Shown: piece by piece, positions 25,978 to 34,484 of the stretch | Layout of the letters: every line of letters starts with the position of its first letter | How positions within the stretch are numbered: the first letter of the stretch is position 1 | Source of the DNA: an uncultured Aquimarina sp. | Lineage (GTDB): Bacteria; Bacteroidota; Bacteroidia; Flavobacteriales; Flavobacteriaceae | Length of the DNA stretch: 64,000 bases | Reading direction: 5' to 3' | Assembly (NCBI GenBank): GCA_947500505.1 | Contig: CANMSL010000007.1 | Location: forward strand, 124,001 to 188,000 | The notes under the pieces: model-generated | What the model saw: the letters and a program-made list of their open reading frames with translations, nothing else | What the model was told of the DNA's origin: nothing | The model's database searches: none | Position numbers and translations under genes: made by a program

Positions 25978-26889
25978 CTAAGATTTTGAATATTGAAATG
26001 TTTTGATGTACCAATCTACAATTCCTTCTCCGATTTGATGAGGATGTGTTTCCTGAATGTAGTGCTTACCTTTTCCTAAATCAATAGCGGTTAGATTCTT
26101 CCAGCTAGTCTTTATCTGTTCTGCTTCCTTAGGTTTGATAATCATTCCCGGCTTTACGTGAAACATAAGTTTTGGTATATCTGAATCGGGTAAGTAATCG
26201 CTGTAGGCCCGAATGATATCTGTACTTGTCTTGGGAACACCACTAATTGAAATTTGCGAAGGCCATACAAATAGTGGTTTACGATGTGCTTCTTCCAAAT
26301 AGGGCTCTCGGTAGTGTCGCATTTCCTCTCTGGAGAGTTTTCGACCTGTCATCATCGGTAAAAAACGGTTTACAAAGAAATTATTTCTGACAATCATTTT
26401 GTAACCTTTTATAGGATGTCGGAAACGTTTGAAAATGAACCGTTCTATAAGATTGGCATCTTTCCAATCGATTGGGCGTGTAATAGCTTCGAAAAAAACA
26501 ATACCGCATACATTTTCCTGAAAGCGATATGAGTAATGAAATCCAATACCCGAACCCCAATCTTGTATAACAGGAATGATATTTTTGAGCTGTAAGGTTT
26601 TAATAAATTCGTCCATATACTGTATATGGTCGGTAAAGGTATAATCGATGTCCGGCTTTCCTGATTTGCCCATCCCAATCAAATCAGGTGCAACAACACG
26701 TCCTAACGCACTTAGATGAGGAATGATATTGCGCCAAAGATAGCTTGAGGTTGGATTACCGTGGAGAAGTAGAAAGGTATGTTCTGAGTTTTTGTCACCT
26801 TCGTCCACATAATGAATTTGGGATTCAAGAACTTCTTGATAGTTCGATTCAAATGGAAATGCTGTTGATATATTTTGTTTTCTGTTCAT
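25978..26889 (-). CDS. dhaA: Haloalkane dehalogenase (HLD-II type)
   Basis: 303 residues aligning with DhaA-type haloalkane dehalogenases. HGNPTSSYLWRN gives halide-binding Asn45; IQDWGSGIGF gives nucleophile Asp110 and halide-binding Trp111; FFEAI gives acid Glu134; KGKHYIQE gives His276. The HYREPYL and DLIGMGKSGKPD segments are also family hallmarks. The enzyme hydrolyses carbon-halogen bonds in the cytoplasm to an alcohol and halide. Its operon partners are a lipoprotein and an MDR reductase. The symbol is by family resemblance. Confidence 0.9.
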   Translation of the reverse strand: MNRKQNISTAFPFESNYQEVLESQIHYVDEGDKNSEHTFLLLHGNPTSSYLWRNIIPHLSALGRVVAPDLIGMGKSGKPDIDYTFTDHIQYMDEFIKTLQLKNIIPVIQDWGSGIGFHYSYRFQENVCGIVFFEAITRPIDWKDANLIERFIFKRFRHPIKGYKMIVRNNFFVNRFLPMMTGRKLSREEMRHYREPYLEEAHRKPLFVWPSQISISGVPKTSTDIIRAYSDYLPDSDIPKLMFHVKPGMIIKPKEAEQIKTSWKNLTAIDLGKGKHYIQETHPHQIGEGIVDWYIKTFQYSKS

Positions 26890-26894
26890 AGACT

Positions 26895-27788
26895 TTATTT
26901 TTTAGAAGGTTTAGAAAATCCCACGTAATCTAAATTTTCGATAGGGTATAAGATCTCTTTATCAAAAGTGTCAAATGTATAGTTATCCAAGCCGATGCTA
27001 TAAACTTTATTCTCCATCCCTTTGGGTCCTTTGAATTGAATAATTATATTACTTGGTAGGTATGTACCTATACTCGTTGCTTTTCTCTCATACCTTGCCG
27101 TTGCGTGCTGCAATCCCTTTGGCATAGTTATAAAATAGTCATTGATGGTTACTTCCAGTATATCAATAAATTTTGTATTGGGATTGATGTAGACCAAAAA
27201 ACGGTCAAATTCTTTATTGGGTTCTTCACTGCCCCAGGTTACGTATACCGTTTCATAGATAACCCCATCAAACTCTTTGATGCCAGCATATCGAATGATT
27301 TGTGCATCAGGTAGGTGCATTGGCGCTTCGAGCAAATAATGATAGGTGGCAAGTCCCCAGATATAACGGTCGTGCTCGTGCTGTTTTAATTCTTCGCTTC
27401 TCCTTTTTACTTTATAACCCTCCCAAGATTGTATGCCTTGTATGATACCTTTTTTCCTTCCTTCGAGATATTCAACCTGGCCATCAAAACTGTTGGTGGC
27501 ATACCGAAGTTTCAGTAAGTTGTCATTATTAGCGGGAAAGGTATTCATTGGCATTATCAACCAGAACCCCTTCCAGTCAAATATGGCATCGGCTTCATAA
27601 ACCTCTGTATTAGCTAACTTATCATATCCCATGGCTAGTTTTGCTGCGATAAGTAATTCTTTTCCTTTCTGTTCGGAGTTCGTTATTTTATTGTTTTTCA
27701 GATCCTCGCTTCTTAGATCGACGGATTTGCAAGCTTGCATTAAGCTTAGTAAAAGTGCTAAAGTTGAAAATAAAGTTAGATGTTTCAT
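26895..27788 (-). CDS. Hypothetical lipoprotein
   Basis: 297 residues with a lipoprotein signal (LLSLMQAC, Cys20). The mature part is beta-rich and resembles LolA/outer-membrane lipoprotein-sorting-like folds only in general character, so I leave it unnamed. It starts the operon with the dehalogenase (5-nt gap) and the MDR reductase. A TetR-type palindrome lies 16 nt before its ATG. Confidence 0.75.
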   Translation of the reverse strand: MKHLTLFSTLALLLSLMQACKSVDLRSEDLKNNKITNSEQKGKELLIAAKLAMGYDKLANTEVYEADAIFDWKGFWLIMPMNTFPANNDNLLKLRYATNSFDGQVEYLEGRKKGIIQGIQSWEGYKVKRRSEELKQHEHDRYIWGLATYHYLLEAPMHLPDAQIIRYAGIKEFDGVIYETVYVTWGSEEPNKEFDRFLVYINPNTKFIDILEVTINDYFITMPKGLQHATARYERKATSIGTYLPSNIIIQFKGPKGMENKVYSIGLDNYTFDTFDKEILYPIENLDYVGFSKPSKK

Positions 27789-27803
27789 AAAATTGAATTA
27801 TTC

Positions 27804-27817
27804 AGACCGTTCGGTTT
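27804..27817. promoter_or_regulatory. TetR-type operator of the dehalogenase operon
   Basis: AGACCGTTCGGTTT is a near-palindrome and shares the outer half-sites AGACC/GGTTT with the site in front of the TetR gene at 28457-28470. Confidence 0.72.
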
Positions 27818-27836
27818 ATTTATTATTAAAATTTTT

Positions 27837-28424
27837 TTACGATAGTTTTTTGATAAAGTCAAAACTCATTTTAAACCAGGTATTCATATAAATCCTGTTT
27901 CTGGTCACCTTTGTTCTAGAAAGCACTCCATAAAATCCAGCGTGTAGGTATTCAGCAATTTCTAAAGGAGAATACACCGTTTTTATTTCTCCATCTTTCT
28001 GTCCTTGAGCAACAAACTTAGCCAGCACCTGGAGCCAATGTGTAAAGTGATCATTTGCCTCAAATCCCAGGATATCATTGTTACGCCCCACTTCCATACT
28101 TATATTATTGATAAGGCATCCACCAGAATAATCATCTTTCTCATTCATATCCATCAAGGTATTGTAAAATGCCTTTAATTTTTCCAGAGCAGAGCCCTGA
28201 AATTCCTCCAGAAAGCTTTGGATCCATTTACAATTGGATATCCCGTAGTGGTTAATTACCTGAAGCGCAAAATCTTCTTTTGATTCGAAATAATTATAAA
28301 AAGAGCCTTTCGAAATATTAGATTCTTTAAGAATTTGATTTATACCCACACTGTGGTAACCATTTCTCCTAAAAACATCAAAACCGACATTTAAAATATC
28401 CTCCTTATTATATTTATATCCCAT
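27837..28424 (-). CDS. TetR/AcrR family regulator
   Basis: 195 residues, HTH at the N-terminus (DILNVGFDVFRRNGYHSVGINQILKESNISKGSFYNYFESKEDF). The ligand domain includes GGCLINNISMEVG, the same conserved-Cys motif as in the TetR at 17065-17646. A matched operator pair at 27804 and 28457 predicts that it represses itself and the downstream lipoprotein-dehalogenase-MDR operon. Confidence 0.9.
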   Translation of the reverse strand: MGYKYNKEDILNVGFDVFRRNGYHSVGINQILKESNISKGSFYNYFESKEDFALQVINHYGISNCKWIQSFLEEFQGSALEKLKAFYNTLMDMNEKDDYSGGCLINNISMEVGRNNDILGFEANDHFTHWLQVLAKFVAQGQKDGEIKTVYSPLEIAEYLHAGFYGVLSRTKVTRNRIYMNTWFKMSFDFIKKLS

Positions 28425-28456
28425 TATAGAGCAAATATAGAAAAAATATATAAATC

Positions 28457-28470
28457 AGACCAGTTGGTTT
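28457..28470. promoter_or_regulatory. TetR-type operator upstream of tetR
   Basis: AGACCAGTTGGTTT, a near-palindrome 33 nt before the TetR start, pairing with the site at 27804-27817. Confidence 0.72.
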
Positions 28471-28518
28471 AATTTTTTTTCTTGCTCTTAAGAGTCGCTT
28501 TTTTAACATTTCTTTCAA

Positions 28519-28536
28519 AATGCACAACGGGTGATA
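28519..28536. repeat. Isolated copy of the dispersed-repeat end motif
   Basis: TCAAAATGCACAACGGGT matches the ends of the intergenic repeats at 12.4 and 45.2 kb. The rest of the element is not recognisable here. Confidence 0.55.
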
Positions 28537-28554
28537 ATTTATTAGATCCATACT

Positions 28555-29673
28555 TTAGAACCCAAATATTTTCTCCAGTTCAAGTCCCATTGTTATCAAA
28601 AATTCGAGCCTATGGTTAGTCATTTCATTATTTCTTAAGAAAATTTCTAATTGTTCTGCCGCATTAGTATATCTGGACTCTACACGTAGATACGAATTTT
28701 TGACAGGCCTGTATTCTGCACCCAAGGTATATCCGGTTAATTTGTAGCCTGTGATTTCATTATTCGTATTTAATGTAGTGCCACTTATAAAACCGTTTTC
28801 ATCTCTAAATATTTCTGCGCGACCGGAAACACTCCATTTTGGATCAAATTTATAGCGCGCAGTCACGATACCCGCGTACATGGATACCGTTTTTTCCTGA
28901 TCGTTTAAGTCACTATTGGTTTGGAGACCATAATCAAAACCTACGGTTACATAAAGTTTATCATTCCAGTTCTGGTTGATATAAAGATTCTGATAAAACC
29001 TGTTTTGTTTTATAGATAGACTATCTGCGCTTTCTCTACCGTATAAATTTGTGTACGTTATCGAAGTGTTTTCAGAAAAGTTATGCTGGATAAGGGCTCC
29101 TATAGATTTCGCATCGTTATTATCTATAAAACTGTTATACCCATTTAATGCCCATAGTTCAAAATACCAGTTTTCAACGTCATCATAACTTAATTTAGCA
29201 CCTGCCTGGTAAAATGGTTCGTTAAATGTTTTAAAAGCGGTCGCACTTAACATATTATTTTTAGGTAAAAAACTTTCTGTACCAATGTGGGTTGCAAAAA
29301 AACCAGCATCAAACCAGAGACCTTTTGCTAACTTTATACCCACATTCGCTTCTTGAATCATAGTATAGTCTGAGCTCCAAGTAGCTTCGGGTATATCTCC
29401 CCAATGCAGAATAAGATTACTACGCACTTTTTTATGTTCATACCGAACCCCAAATTGAGCTACATTCACTCCAAATGTATTATCTCTGGCTCCTACGGTA
29501 ATAAACGGCTGAAATTCTTGTTGACTAAGATCATTATCATATCCTGATAGGTAACCGTCTATATAGGTAGAAAGTGTTATTTTATGGCTGTCCTGCTCCT
29601 TCTTTTCCTGTGTAAAAACGTTTGCTACTCCAATAATTATAAGCATAAAACTCCACGTAATAGATCTTTTCAT
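28555..29673 (-). CDS. Outer-membrane beta-barrel porin (BBP2-like)
   Basis: 372 residues with a signal peptide ending at VFTQ. The sequence alternates in amphipathic strands throughout, for example YFELWALNGYNSFIDNND and YTLGAEYRPVKNSYLRVESRYT, and ends with an aromatic residue (Phe) as outer-membrane barrels do. It resembles the OmpL-like putative porin-2 family. It should form an outer-membrane channel of unknown substrate. Upstream of and on the same strand as the TetR gene, with a 130-nt gap. Confidence 0.8.
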   Translation of the reverse strand: MKRSITWSFMLIIIGVANVFTQEKKEQDSHKITLSTYIDGYLSGYDNDLSQQEFQPFITVGARDNTFGVNVAQFGVRYEHKKVRSNLILHWGDIPEATWSSDYTMIQEANVGIKLAKGLWFDAGFFATHIGTESFLPKNNMLSATAFKTFNEPFYQAGAKLSYDDVENWYFELWALNGYNSFIDNNDAKSIGALIQHNFSENTSITYTNLYGRESADSLSIKQNRFYQNLYINQNWNDKLYVTVGFDYGLQTNSDLNDQEKTVSMYAGIVTARYKFDPKWSVSGRAEIFRDENGFISGTTLNTNNEITGYKLTGYTLGAEYRPVKNSYLRVESRYTNAAEQLEIFLRNNEMTNHRLEFLITMGLELEKIFGF

Positions 29674-30208
29674 ACACTTAGTTATAGTATTTCAAATGAG
29701 AGACTAATTTATAGAAAGTTTTAGTAGCTACTTCAAAAATTCTTAAATTATATATACTATTAGCATAAAGAGTTCTACTATAACTCTGCTTCGGGATAAT
29801 TCATTTTAATAATTTCACAAATCACGCTTTTTCTAGAATCATAATCTCTGGATGTTACAAGGTTAGATTATGTTTGATATAATCACACAGCTTACCTAAT
29901 AAATTTTTAAATTTGGACTTGGTGTAAGCTGTATCTTTAGAGGGAACTAGATCATTCACTGTTCCGAGATGGTTCAAGATTGTTTTGTTCAAATATTTCT
30001 TGGTCACTATCGGTTTTTTCATAACCAGTGCGATTCTATATTCTGTTGGAATCATTCATCAAGAGATCCACCATTGGGATAATCGGGATACTCAATTATT
30101 TTTTAAAAGAACGTATCCTTCATCTCGGCATCTGTTCCACTATATTGAAAAAGAATCCAAAAGAGAATATCATTAAAGTTTTGACAATCAGACAAGTGAT
30201 ATTGATGA
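29674..30208. other. Intergenic region between AraC and porin genes
   Basis: 535 bases. A minus-strand frame at 29855-30055 (66 codons, ATG at 30055, Lys-rich, no signal) could be a small gene or a remnant, but I recognise no family. Short inverted repeats around the porin promoter are A/T only. Nothing else is convincing. Confidence 0.4.
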
Positions 30209-31090
30209 TTATTTTGATGAATCTACCCAACTAAGTATGGTTTGCTTAAGTTTCGATACTCTAAAAGCTGATGGTGATATTTTAAATTTTTTCTTGAATG
30301 ATTTGGTAAAGTACCCCGGATCATTAAAGCCAACTTCATAAGCTATTTCCGAAATCGAAGCTTTTACATTACGTATTAGCAATTCACTGGCTTTTTCTAA
30401 ACGTTTATGATTTATATAGTTTGAAAAGGTATCATTGAACATTTCTTTAAACTTTCTTTTGAAAGTCGAAACACTCATATTTGCAATAGCAGCCATTTCA
30501 CTCAGCGATACATTCTCATATAGGTTATTCTCCACAATCTCCTCTAATGCAAAACGCTGACGATAGAAAATAGAGTTGAGCAATTCAATAATTGGGTTCG
30601 AACTCTTGCTATTTATTAACAACATGGTTAGTTCTTTAACTTTTAGAGCTACTAGTTCTTCAGTTGCGAGTTGAGGGTTTTCGAAGTAGAAGAACAATCC
30701 ATCAAGATATTTTTTAAGTAATACATCCAGTTGTACTACGGTATTAGTATTGTGAGAAGGAACAGGTTGATCTAGCTGAGTAACTATAGCGGGGTCGATC
30801 ACATTTCTCATCAGATCGGGATATAACCGAAGAATTACTACTTCAGAAACTTCATTTTTCCCTATGCCGAACCACTTATTTACATAAGTACCGCACTTCA
30901 TTAATACCCCTTGTTTCTCGGAGACTTCGGTTTTTCCGTCAGCACGATAAAGATTGCCTTTAGTCTGGATCGGGAATATGAAACAAGCAGAATTATCAAG
31001 GTCAGATGCTGCCACCAGGGGTGGGGAAAAGGTAAAATGACTAATCACTGCCTTTCCATCTATTTCGAGATGTTTTTGCGATAAAATCAA
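30209..31090 (-). CDS. AraC family regulator
   Basis: 293 residues. The N-terminal half (about 1-170) resembles the ExsA-type cupin-like sensing domain; the C-terminal half has two HTH motifs, SLSEMAAIANMSVSTFKRKFKEMF and ISEIAYEVGFNDPGYFTKSFKKKFKISPSAFR. It is last in an operon with two SRPBCC genes (7-nt gap), so it probably regulates them, perhaps in response to their ligand. Confidence 0.9.
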   Translation of the reverse strand: MILSQKHLEIDGKAVISHFTFSPPLVAASDLDNSACFIFPIQTKGNLYRADGKTEVSEKQGVLMKCGTYVNKWFGIGKNEVSEVVILRLYPDLMRNVIDPAIVTQLDQPVPSHNTNTVVQLDVLLKKYLDGLFFYFENPQLATEELVALKVKELTMLLINSKSSNPIIELLNSIFYRQRFALEEIVENNLYENVSLSEMAAIANMSVSTFKRKFKEMFNDTFSNYINHKRLEKASELLIRNVKASISEIAYEVGFNDPGYFTKSFKKKFKISPSAFRVSKLKQTILSWVDSSK

Positions 31091-31097
31091 AATTCAG

Positions 31098-32246
31098 TTA
31101 TTTATATAGATGTTTGATTTCTTTCCATTTTTTTTCGTCTACGATTTCGCCGGTTTTTGCGTGGTAGTCTATCCCATAAGCGTATTTCTGAAATGACTTT
31201 CGCATACCACCTTTCGCAAAGCCTTTTAAGAATCGTGGTTTGGTAAGATAATTAAAACGCAGTTTTAAAAGTGTTTTGTTCTCAGAAACTTTTTTAGCAT
31301 CCATATTTAGCCAAGTATATTCCGGATTGAGTGGAAACCCTTTTTCATTAGCTACTTCAATAGTGATGTGATGATTTTTAGGGTCGTATTTCACTATCTC
31401 GTCTACAAAATATTTATTGTCCCGTTTATCGGTCATATACATAATTCGCTTCGCGCCGACCTCTGGTGTATTATAACCTTCTGCCCATTCGGAATAAGGA
31501 CAATCCGGGTTACTATCTGAAATTTTAGCAAAATCTTCTCCAATAATGCTCCATACCTTTTCAACTGATGCTCCTATTTCCTGTTCAACTTCTACTGTTA
31601 CCACTTTTTTACGCATTTTTGCATCTTTCTTTGCCACTTTTTCATTTGACTTCAGTTTATCTGGATGAAGATTGCCCGTCTCAACATAATATTTAAGTTC
31701 TCTGGCCATACTTTCCAGGGCTTTGCGTGTAGCACCTTTCATCATTCCTTTCATCATAACACCCATAAAACCTGTAGCTCGCATGGTTGTCTTTCCCTTG
31801 ATCAGAGTACCATTAGAGGTTTCTTCCAAAGTCCAAACATTGATAGCATCTTTTACAAAGCCAGGAAGACCATCGGCAAGTTCATATTTGATCAAATGAT
31901 TTTGAGCATCATATTCTAAAATTTTTTCCTTAGTATCATCAAAACCTACGGCAGTTATTTCACAAGCTCTTATGGTATAATCGGATCCACCAATAGGTTC
32001 CCCAAATCCTTGAGAATGGGATACTCCACTAGACCATTTACCAATGCCAGCCCAGTCTTCTGCAATGACAGCCCATACTTTTTCTATTGGAGCATTGATT
32101 ACAGTTTCGGCAGTTGCCACTACATTAGGCTCCTTTTCTGTAGCTGGTTTTCCTATTATTTTGGTCTCGCTCATTACAGGTTCTGCGAAAGCGAAATTCA
32201 TCACTCCTAAAATGGTTAGTATTATTTTTATATTGAGAGTTTTCAT
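31098..32246 (-). CDS. Tandem SRPBCC protein, exported
   Basis: 382 residues with a signal peptide (ILTILGVMNFAFA) and two SRPBCC domains, about residues 40-195 and 215-370. Domain 1 (ETVINAPIEKVWAVIAEDWAGIGKWSSGV) is very close to the free cytoplasmic protein at 32258, including MRATGFMG and LKYYVETGNLHPDK. Domain 2 (VEQEIGASVEKVWSIIGEDFAKIS) is more divergent. A double domain in the periplasm suggests ligand exchange or dimer-like binding. Gap of 11 nt to the upstream gene. Confidence 0.88.
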   Translation of the reverse strand: MKTLNIKIILTILGVMNFAFAEPVMSETKIIGKPATEKEPNVVATAETVINAPIEKVWAVIAEDWAGIGKWSSGVSHSQGFGEPIGGSDYTIRACEITAVGFDDTKEKILEYDAQNHLIKYELADGLPGFVKDAINVWTLEETSNGTLIKGKTTMRATGFMGVMMKGMMKGATRKALESMARELKYYVETGNLHPDKLKSNEKVAKKDAKMRKKVVTVEVEQEIGASVEKVWSIIGEDFAKISDSNPDCPYSEWAEGYNTPEVGAKRIMYMTDKRDNKYFVDEIVKYDPKNHHITIEVANEKGFPLNPEYTWLNMDAKKVSENKTLLKLRFNYLTKPRFLKGFAKGGMRKSFQKYAYGIDYHAKTGEIVDEKKWKEIKHLYK

Positions 32247-32257
32247 AATAGTATGTT

Positions 32258-32785
32258 TTAGTTTTTACGTTTTAATTTTTTTGTGGCTTTTTGTTTATCG
32301 GGATGAGGCTCGCCAGTTTCGACATAGTGTTTAAGCTCACGACACATTGCATCCAGAACTTTCTGGGTACTTCTTGTCATGAATCCTTTCATTAGTCTTC
32401 CTAAGATCCCTGTAGCCCTCATTTCTGTAGTCGCTATTACTTGGGTTGATGTTGTACCTGGAATGAGTTTCCAGGTATTATAAGCATCCTTTACGAAACC
32501 AGGGATACCGTGGTAGAGTTCATACGTAAGGATATAATTTTTCTTATCAAAAGTGATGATACGCTCCTTGGTATCATTAAAACCGGTGGCGGCGATCTCA
32601 CAGTGACGCTCTGAGAATAAATTATTCTCAAGGGATGGATTCAATCCTTTGCTTGCTTTTACACCAGAGGCCCATGTACCGATTTCACCGAAATCTTCAG
32701 CTAAAATTTTCCAGATCTTTAAAGCAGAAGTGTCAATCGTAATCTGTGAAGTGACATTCACATTAGGTTTCTTCGTACTCATCAT
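32258..32785 (-). CDS. SRPBCC domain protein, cytoplasmic
   Basis: 175 residues, one SRPBCC domain (SQITIDTSALKIWKILAEDFGEIGTWASGVKAS) without a signal peptide. The C-terminal helix MCRELKHYVETGEPHPDKQKA is shared with domain 1 of the next gene. So a cytoplasmic and a periplasmic version are encoded side by side in one operon ending with the AraC regulator. Confidence 0.88.
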   Translation of the reverse strand: MMSTKKPNVNVTSQITIDTSALKIWKILAEDFGEIGTWASGVKASKGLNPSLENNLFSERHCEIAATGFNDTKERIITFDKKNYILTYELYHGIPGFVKDAYNTWKLIPGTTSTQVIATTEMRATGILGRLMKGFMTRSTQKVLDAMCRELKHYVETGEPHPDKQKATKKLKRKN

Positions 32786-32933
32786 AGGTATTAATTTTTA
32801 TACAAAATTACCTAGAAGAGATTATGATGAGTTGGATTAAAGGCTCAATTCATAGCATAAAAGGACCAAAAAAGTCATAATGATAAACCTTTTTAACAGC
32901 TTCTGCAGAAAAAACAAGAGCTCATAAACTTTA

Positions 32934-33365
32934 CTAATCTTGATTTATTCTACCTCTAAAACGCTGTAACATTCGCTGATTGAAGGTGCGTTCGGCAATA
33001 AGTAATTTGGCTATGCGCTGCGGGGATAATACATCTTTTAAATTTTCTGTAAGATTTTCTTCTGCGATATACAGTGCTTTTTCAATTTTAAGAAAATCTA
33101 AAATGAGTTGATTGGCTTCTTTGTTGCTCATTTCATCAATACTACCAGATCGCTCTAAAATATCACGAGCCAACTTTCTTCTATTGTTTTCGAGTTCTTG
33201 ATCGTATTTTTCATAAATAGGCCAAAAAACCTTCGCTTCGTCACTGGTCAGTGAAATTTCTTTAGTGATGTATGCCGTCTTTAAAGTTTTTATTCGCTCT
33301 TTTGGTGTTTGCGCCAGTGTTACAAAGCCTATAAATAACAATACTATAATAATTATTTTTTTCAT
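32934..33365 (-). CDS. Periplasmic helical protein, Spy/LTXXQ-like
   Basis: 143 residues with a signal peptide (IIIIVLLFIGFVTLAQ). The mature protein is all-helical with Arg/Lys-Glu-rich heptads (VFWPIYEKYDQELENNRRKLARDI, LSPQRIAKLLIAERTFNQRMLQRFRGR), the look of Spy/CpxP-type periplasmic chaperone-like proteins. Last gene of the long operon beginning at 40114, just after the putative anti-sigma gene. Confidence 0.75.
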   Translation of the reverse strand: MKKIIIIVLLFIGFVTLAQTPKERIKTLKTAYITKEISLTSDEAKVFWPIYEKYDQELENNRRKLARDILERSGSIDEMSNKEANQLILDFLKIEKALYIAEENLTENLKDVLSPQRIAKLLIAERTFNQRMLQRFRGRINQD

Positions 33366-33366
33366 C

Positions 33367-33903
33367 TTAATAATATATTTCCATTGGGAATACCTCGTTT
33401 TGTATCAGGTAGTTTTCCAGTTCTTGTTGTAATTCTTGATCTTCAATTTCTATTTTATAGACCTCTTCAGAGAGTAAATACCCTAAGTCATCATCGGTTA
33501 GGAAAAGTTCCTGTTGCTCTAGATACCATGCTTCGGTTTCTTTAGATAAATCTTCAAAACTGATTGTATCATTAGGGGTGTCTTTTGAAGGAAGCCAAAG
33601 AAATAGTCCGATCAGACAAGCAATACTAGCCGCTATCATCAATTGTGTTCTAAAGGAGATGAACGGAATCACCTTTTTTATTTTGTTTAATCTTTGCACG
33701 GTTATCGTTTGCATTATATTCGCCTCCAACGATTCCAAATAATCTGCGTTTGGCATAAAACCATCATCAATCGTACCAAGGGTTTCTTCAGTCTCAACCA
33801 ATTCCAGGATTGAATATTCCAGATCTTCAAAATATGCCTCTGAAGGTAGAAAGCCATCTTCAATAGATTCTTTTTCAAACGCTATGTATTTTTTATTTTT
33901 CAT
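33367..33903 (-). CDS. Probable membrane anti-sigma factor
   Basis: 178 residues with an acidic cytoplasmic N-terminal half containing two similar motifs (DGFLPSEAYFEDLEYSILELV and DGFMPNADYLESLEANIMQTI), one transmembrane helix (FRTQLMIAASIACLIGLFLWL) and an extracytoplasmic tail. The layout and the position 27 nt after an ECF sigma gene suggest an anti-sigma factor, but no zinc-binding ASD motif (HxxxCxxC) is present. Confidence 0.65.
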   Translation of the reverse strand: MKNKKYIAFEKESIEDGFLPSEAYFEDLEYSILELVETEETLGTIDDGFMPNADYLESLEANIMQTITVQRLNKIKKVIPFISFRTQLMIAASIACLIGLFLWLPSKDTPNDTISFEDLSKETEAWYLEQQELFLTDDDLGYLLSEEVYKIEIEDQELQQELENYLIQNEVFPMEIYY

Positions 33904-33930
33904 TTCAGCTCTATACTATTAGATTTATCA

Positions 33931-34473
33931 TTACACCGTAAGCAATAGTTCTTTCAATCTTTTGACTGCCAAAGAATAGTTAGCTTTAAGACCGCCTTCG
34001 GTCGTACCTGTAATTTTTGCGATCTCGGAATACTTTAATTTATCAAAATATTTCATGTTGAATACTTCACGCTGTTTTTCAGGAAGTTGGGCTACTGCAT
34101 ATTGTAATTTATATTGAATATCATTTCCTGAATAAAACTCAGAATGTACTGATAATTTTGCTATATGTTGTTGTGTTAAATCATCAATAGACTTTTTGTG
34201 CCGGCTAGCCTTATTCTTTAAAAACTGTATTGCCTCTTTGCGGGCTATGGTTAATATCCAGGTACTAAATTTACTGTTGCCTTTAAAGCTATCTACATAT
34301 TTGAATACTTTGATAAATGTTTGTTGTACAATATCGTCTGTATCCTGATGATCTATGACCATTTTCCGTACAAAAAGATACACTGGTTTCTTGTATTCCT
34401 TCAGCAATACTCTAAAAGCTTGATTTTTATATATACTATTTTGTAATTGATCAATAAGTTCCTGTTCGCTCAT
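33931..34473 (-). CDS. ECF sigma factor, RpoE-like
   Basis: 180 residues, standard ECF length. Region 2: DTDDIVQQTFIKVFKYVDSFKGNSKFSTWILTIARKEA. Region 4: LPEKQREVFNMKYFDKLKYSEIAKITGTTEGGLKANYSLAVKRLKE. It is clearly different from the two cysteine-rich sigma factors. It lies in the DUF1501/DUF1800 operon next to a likely anti-sigma factor. Confidence 0.92.
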   Translation of the reverse strand: MSEQELIDQLQNSIYKNQAFRVLLKEYKKPVYLFVRKMVIDHQDTDDIVQQTFIKVFKYVDSFKGNSKFSTWILTIARKEAIQFLKNKASRHKKSIDDLTQQHIAKLSVHSEFYSGNDIQYKLQYAVAQLPEKQREVFNMKYFDKLKYSEIAKITGTTEGGLKANYSLAVKRLKELLLTV

Positions 34474-34484
34474 CCTTCGGATTA

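Noticed and set aside
29855..30055. Minus-strand frame of 66 codons
   Set aside because: Protein-like composition but no recognisable family, no clear ribosome-binding site and no operon context. Mentioned only under the intergenic entry.
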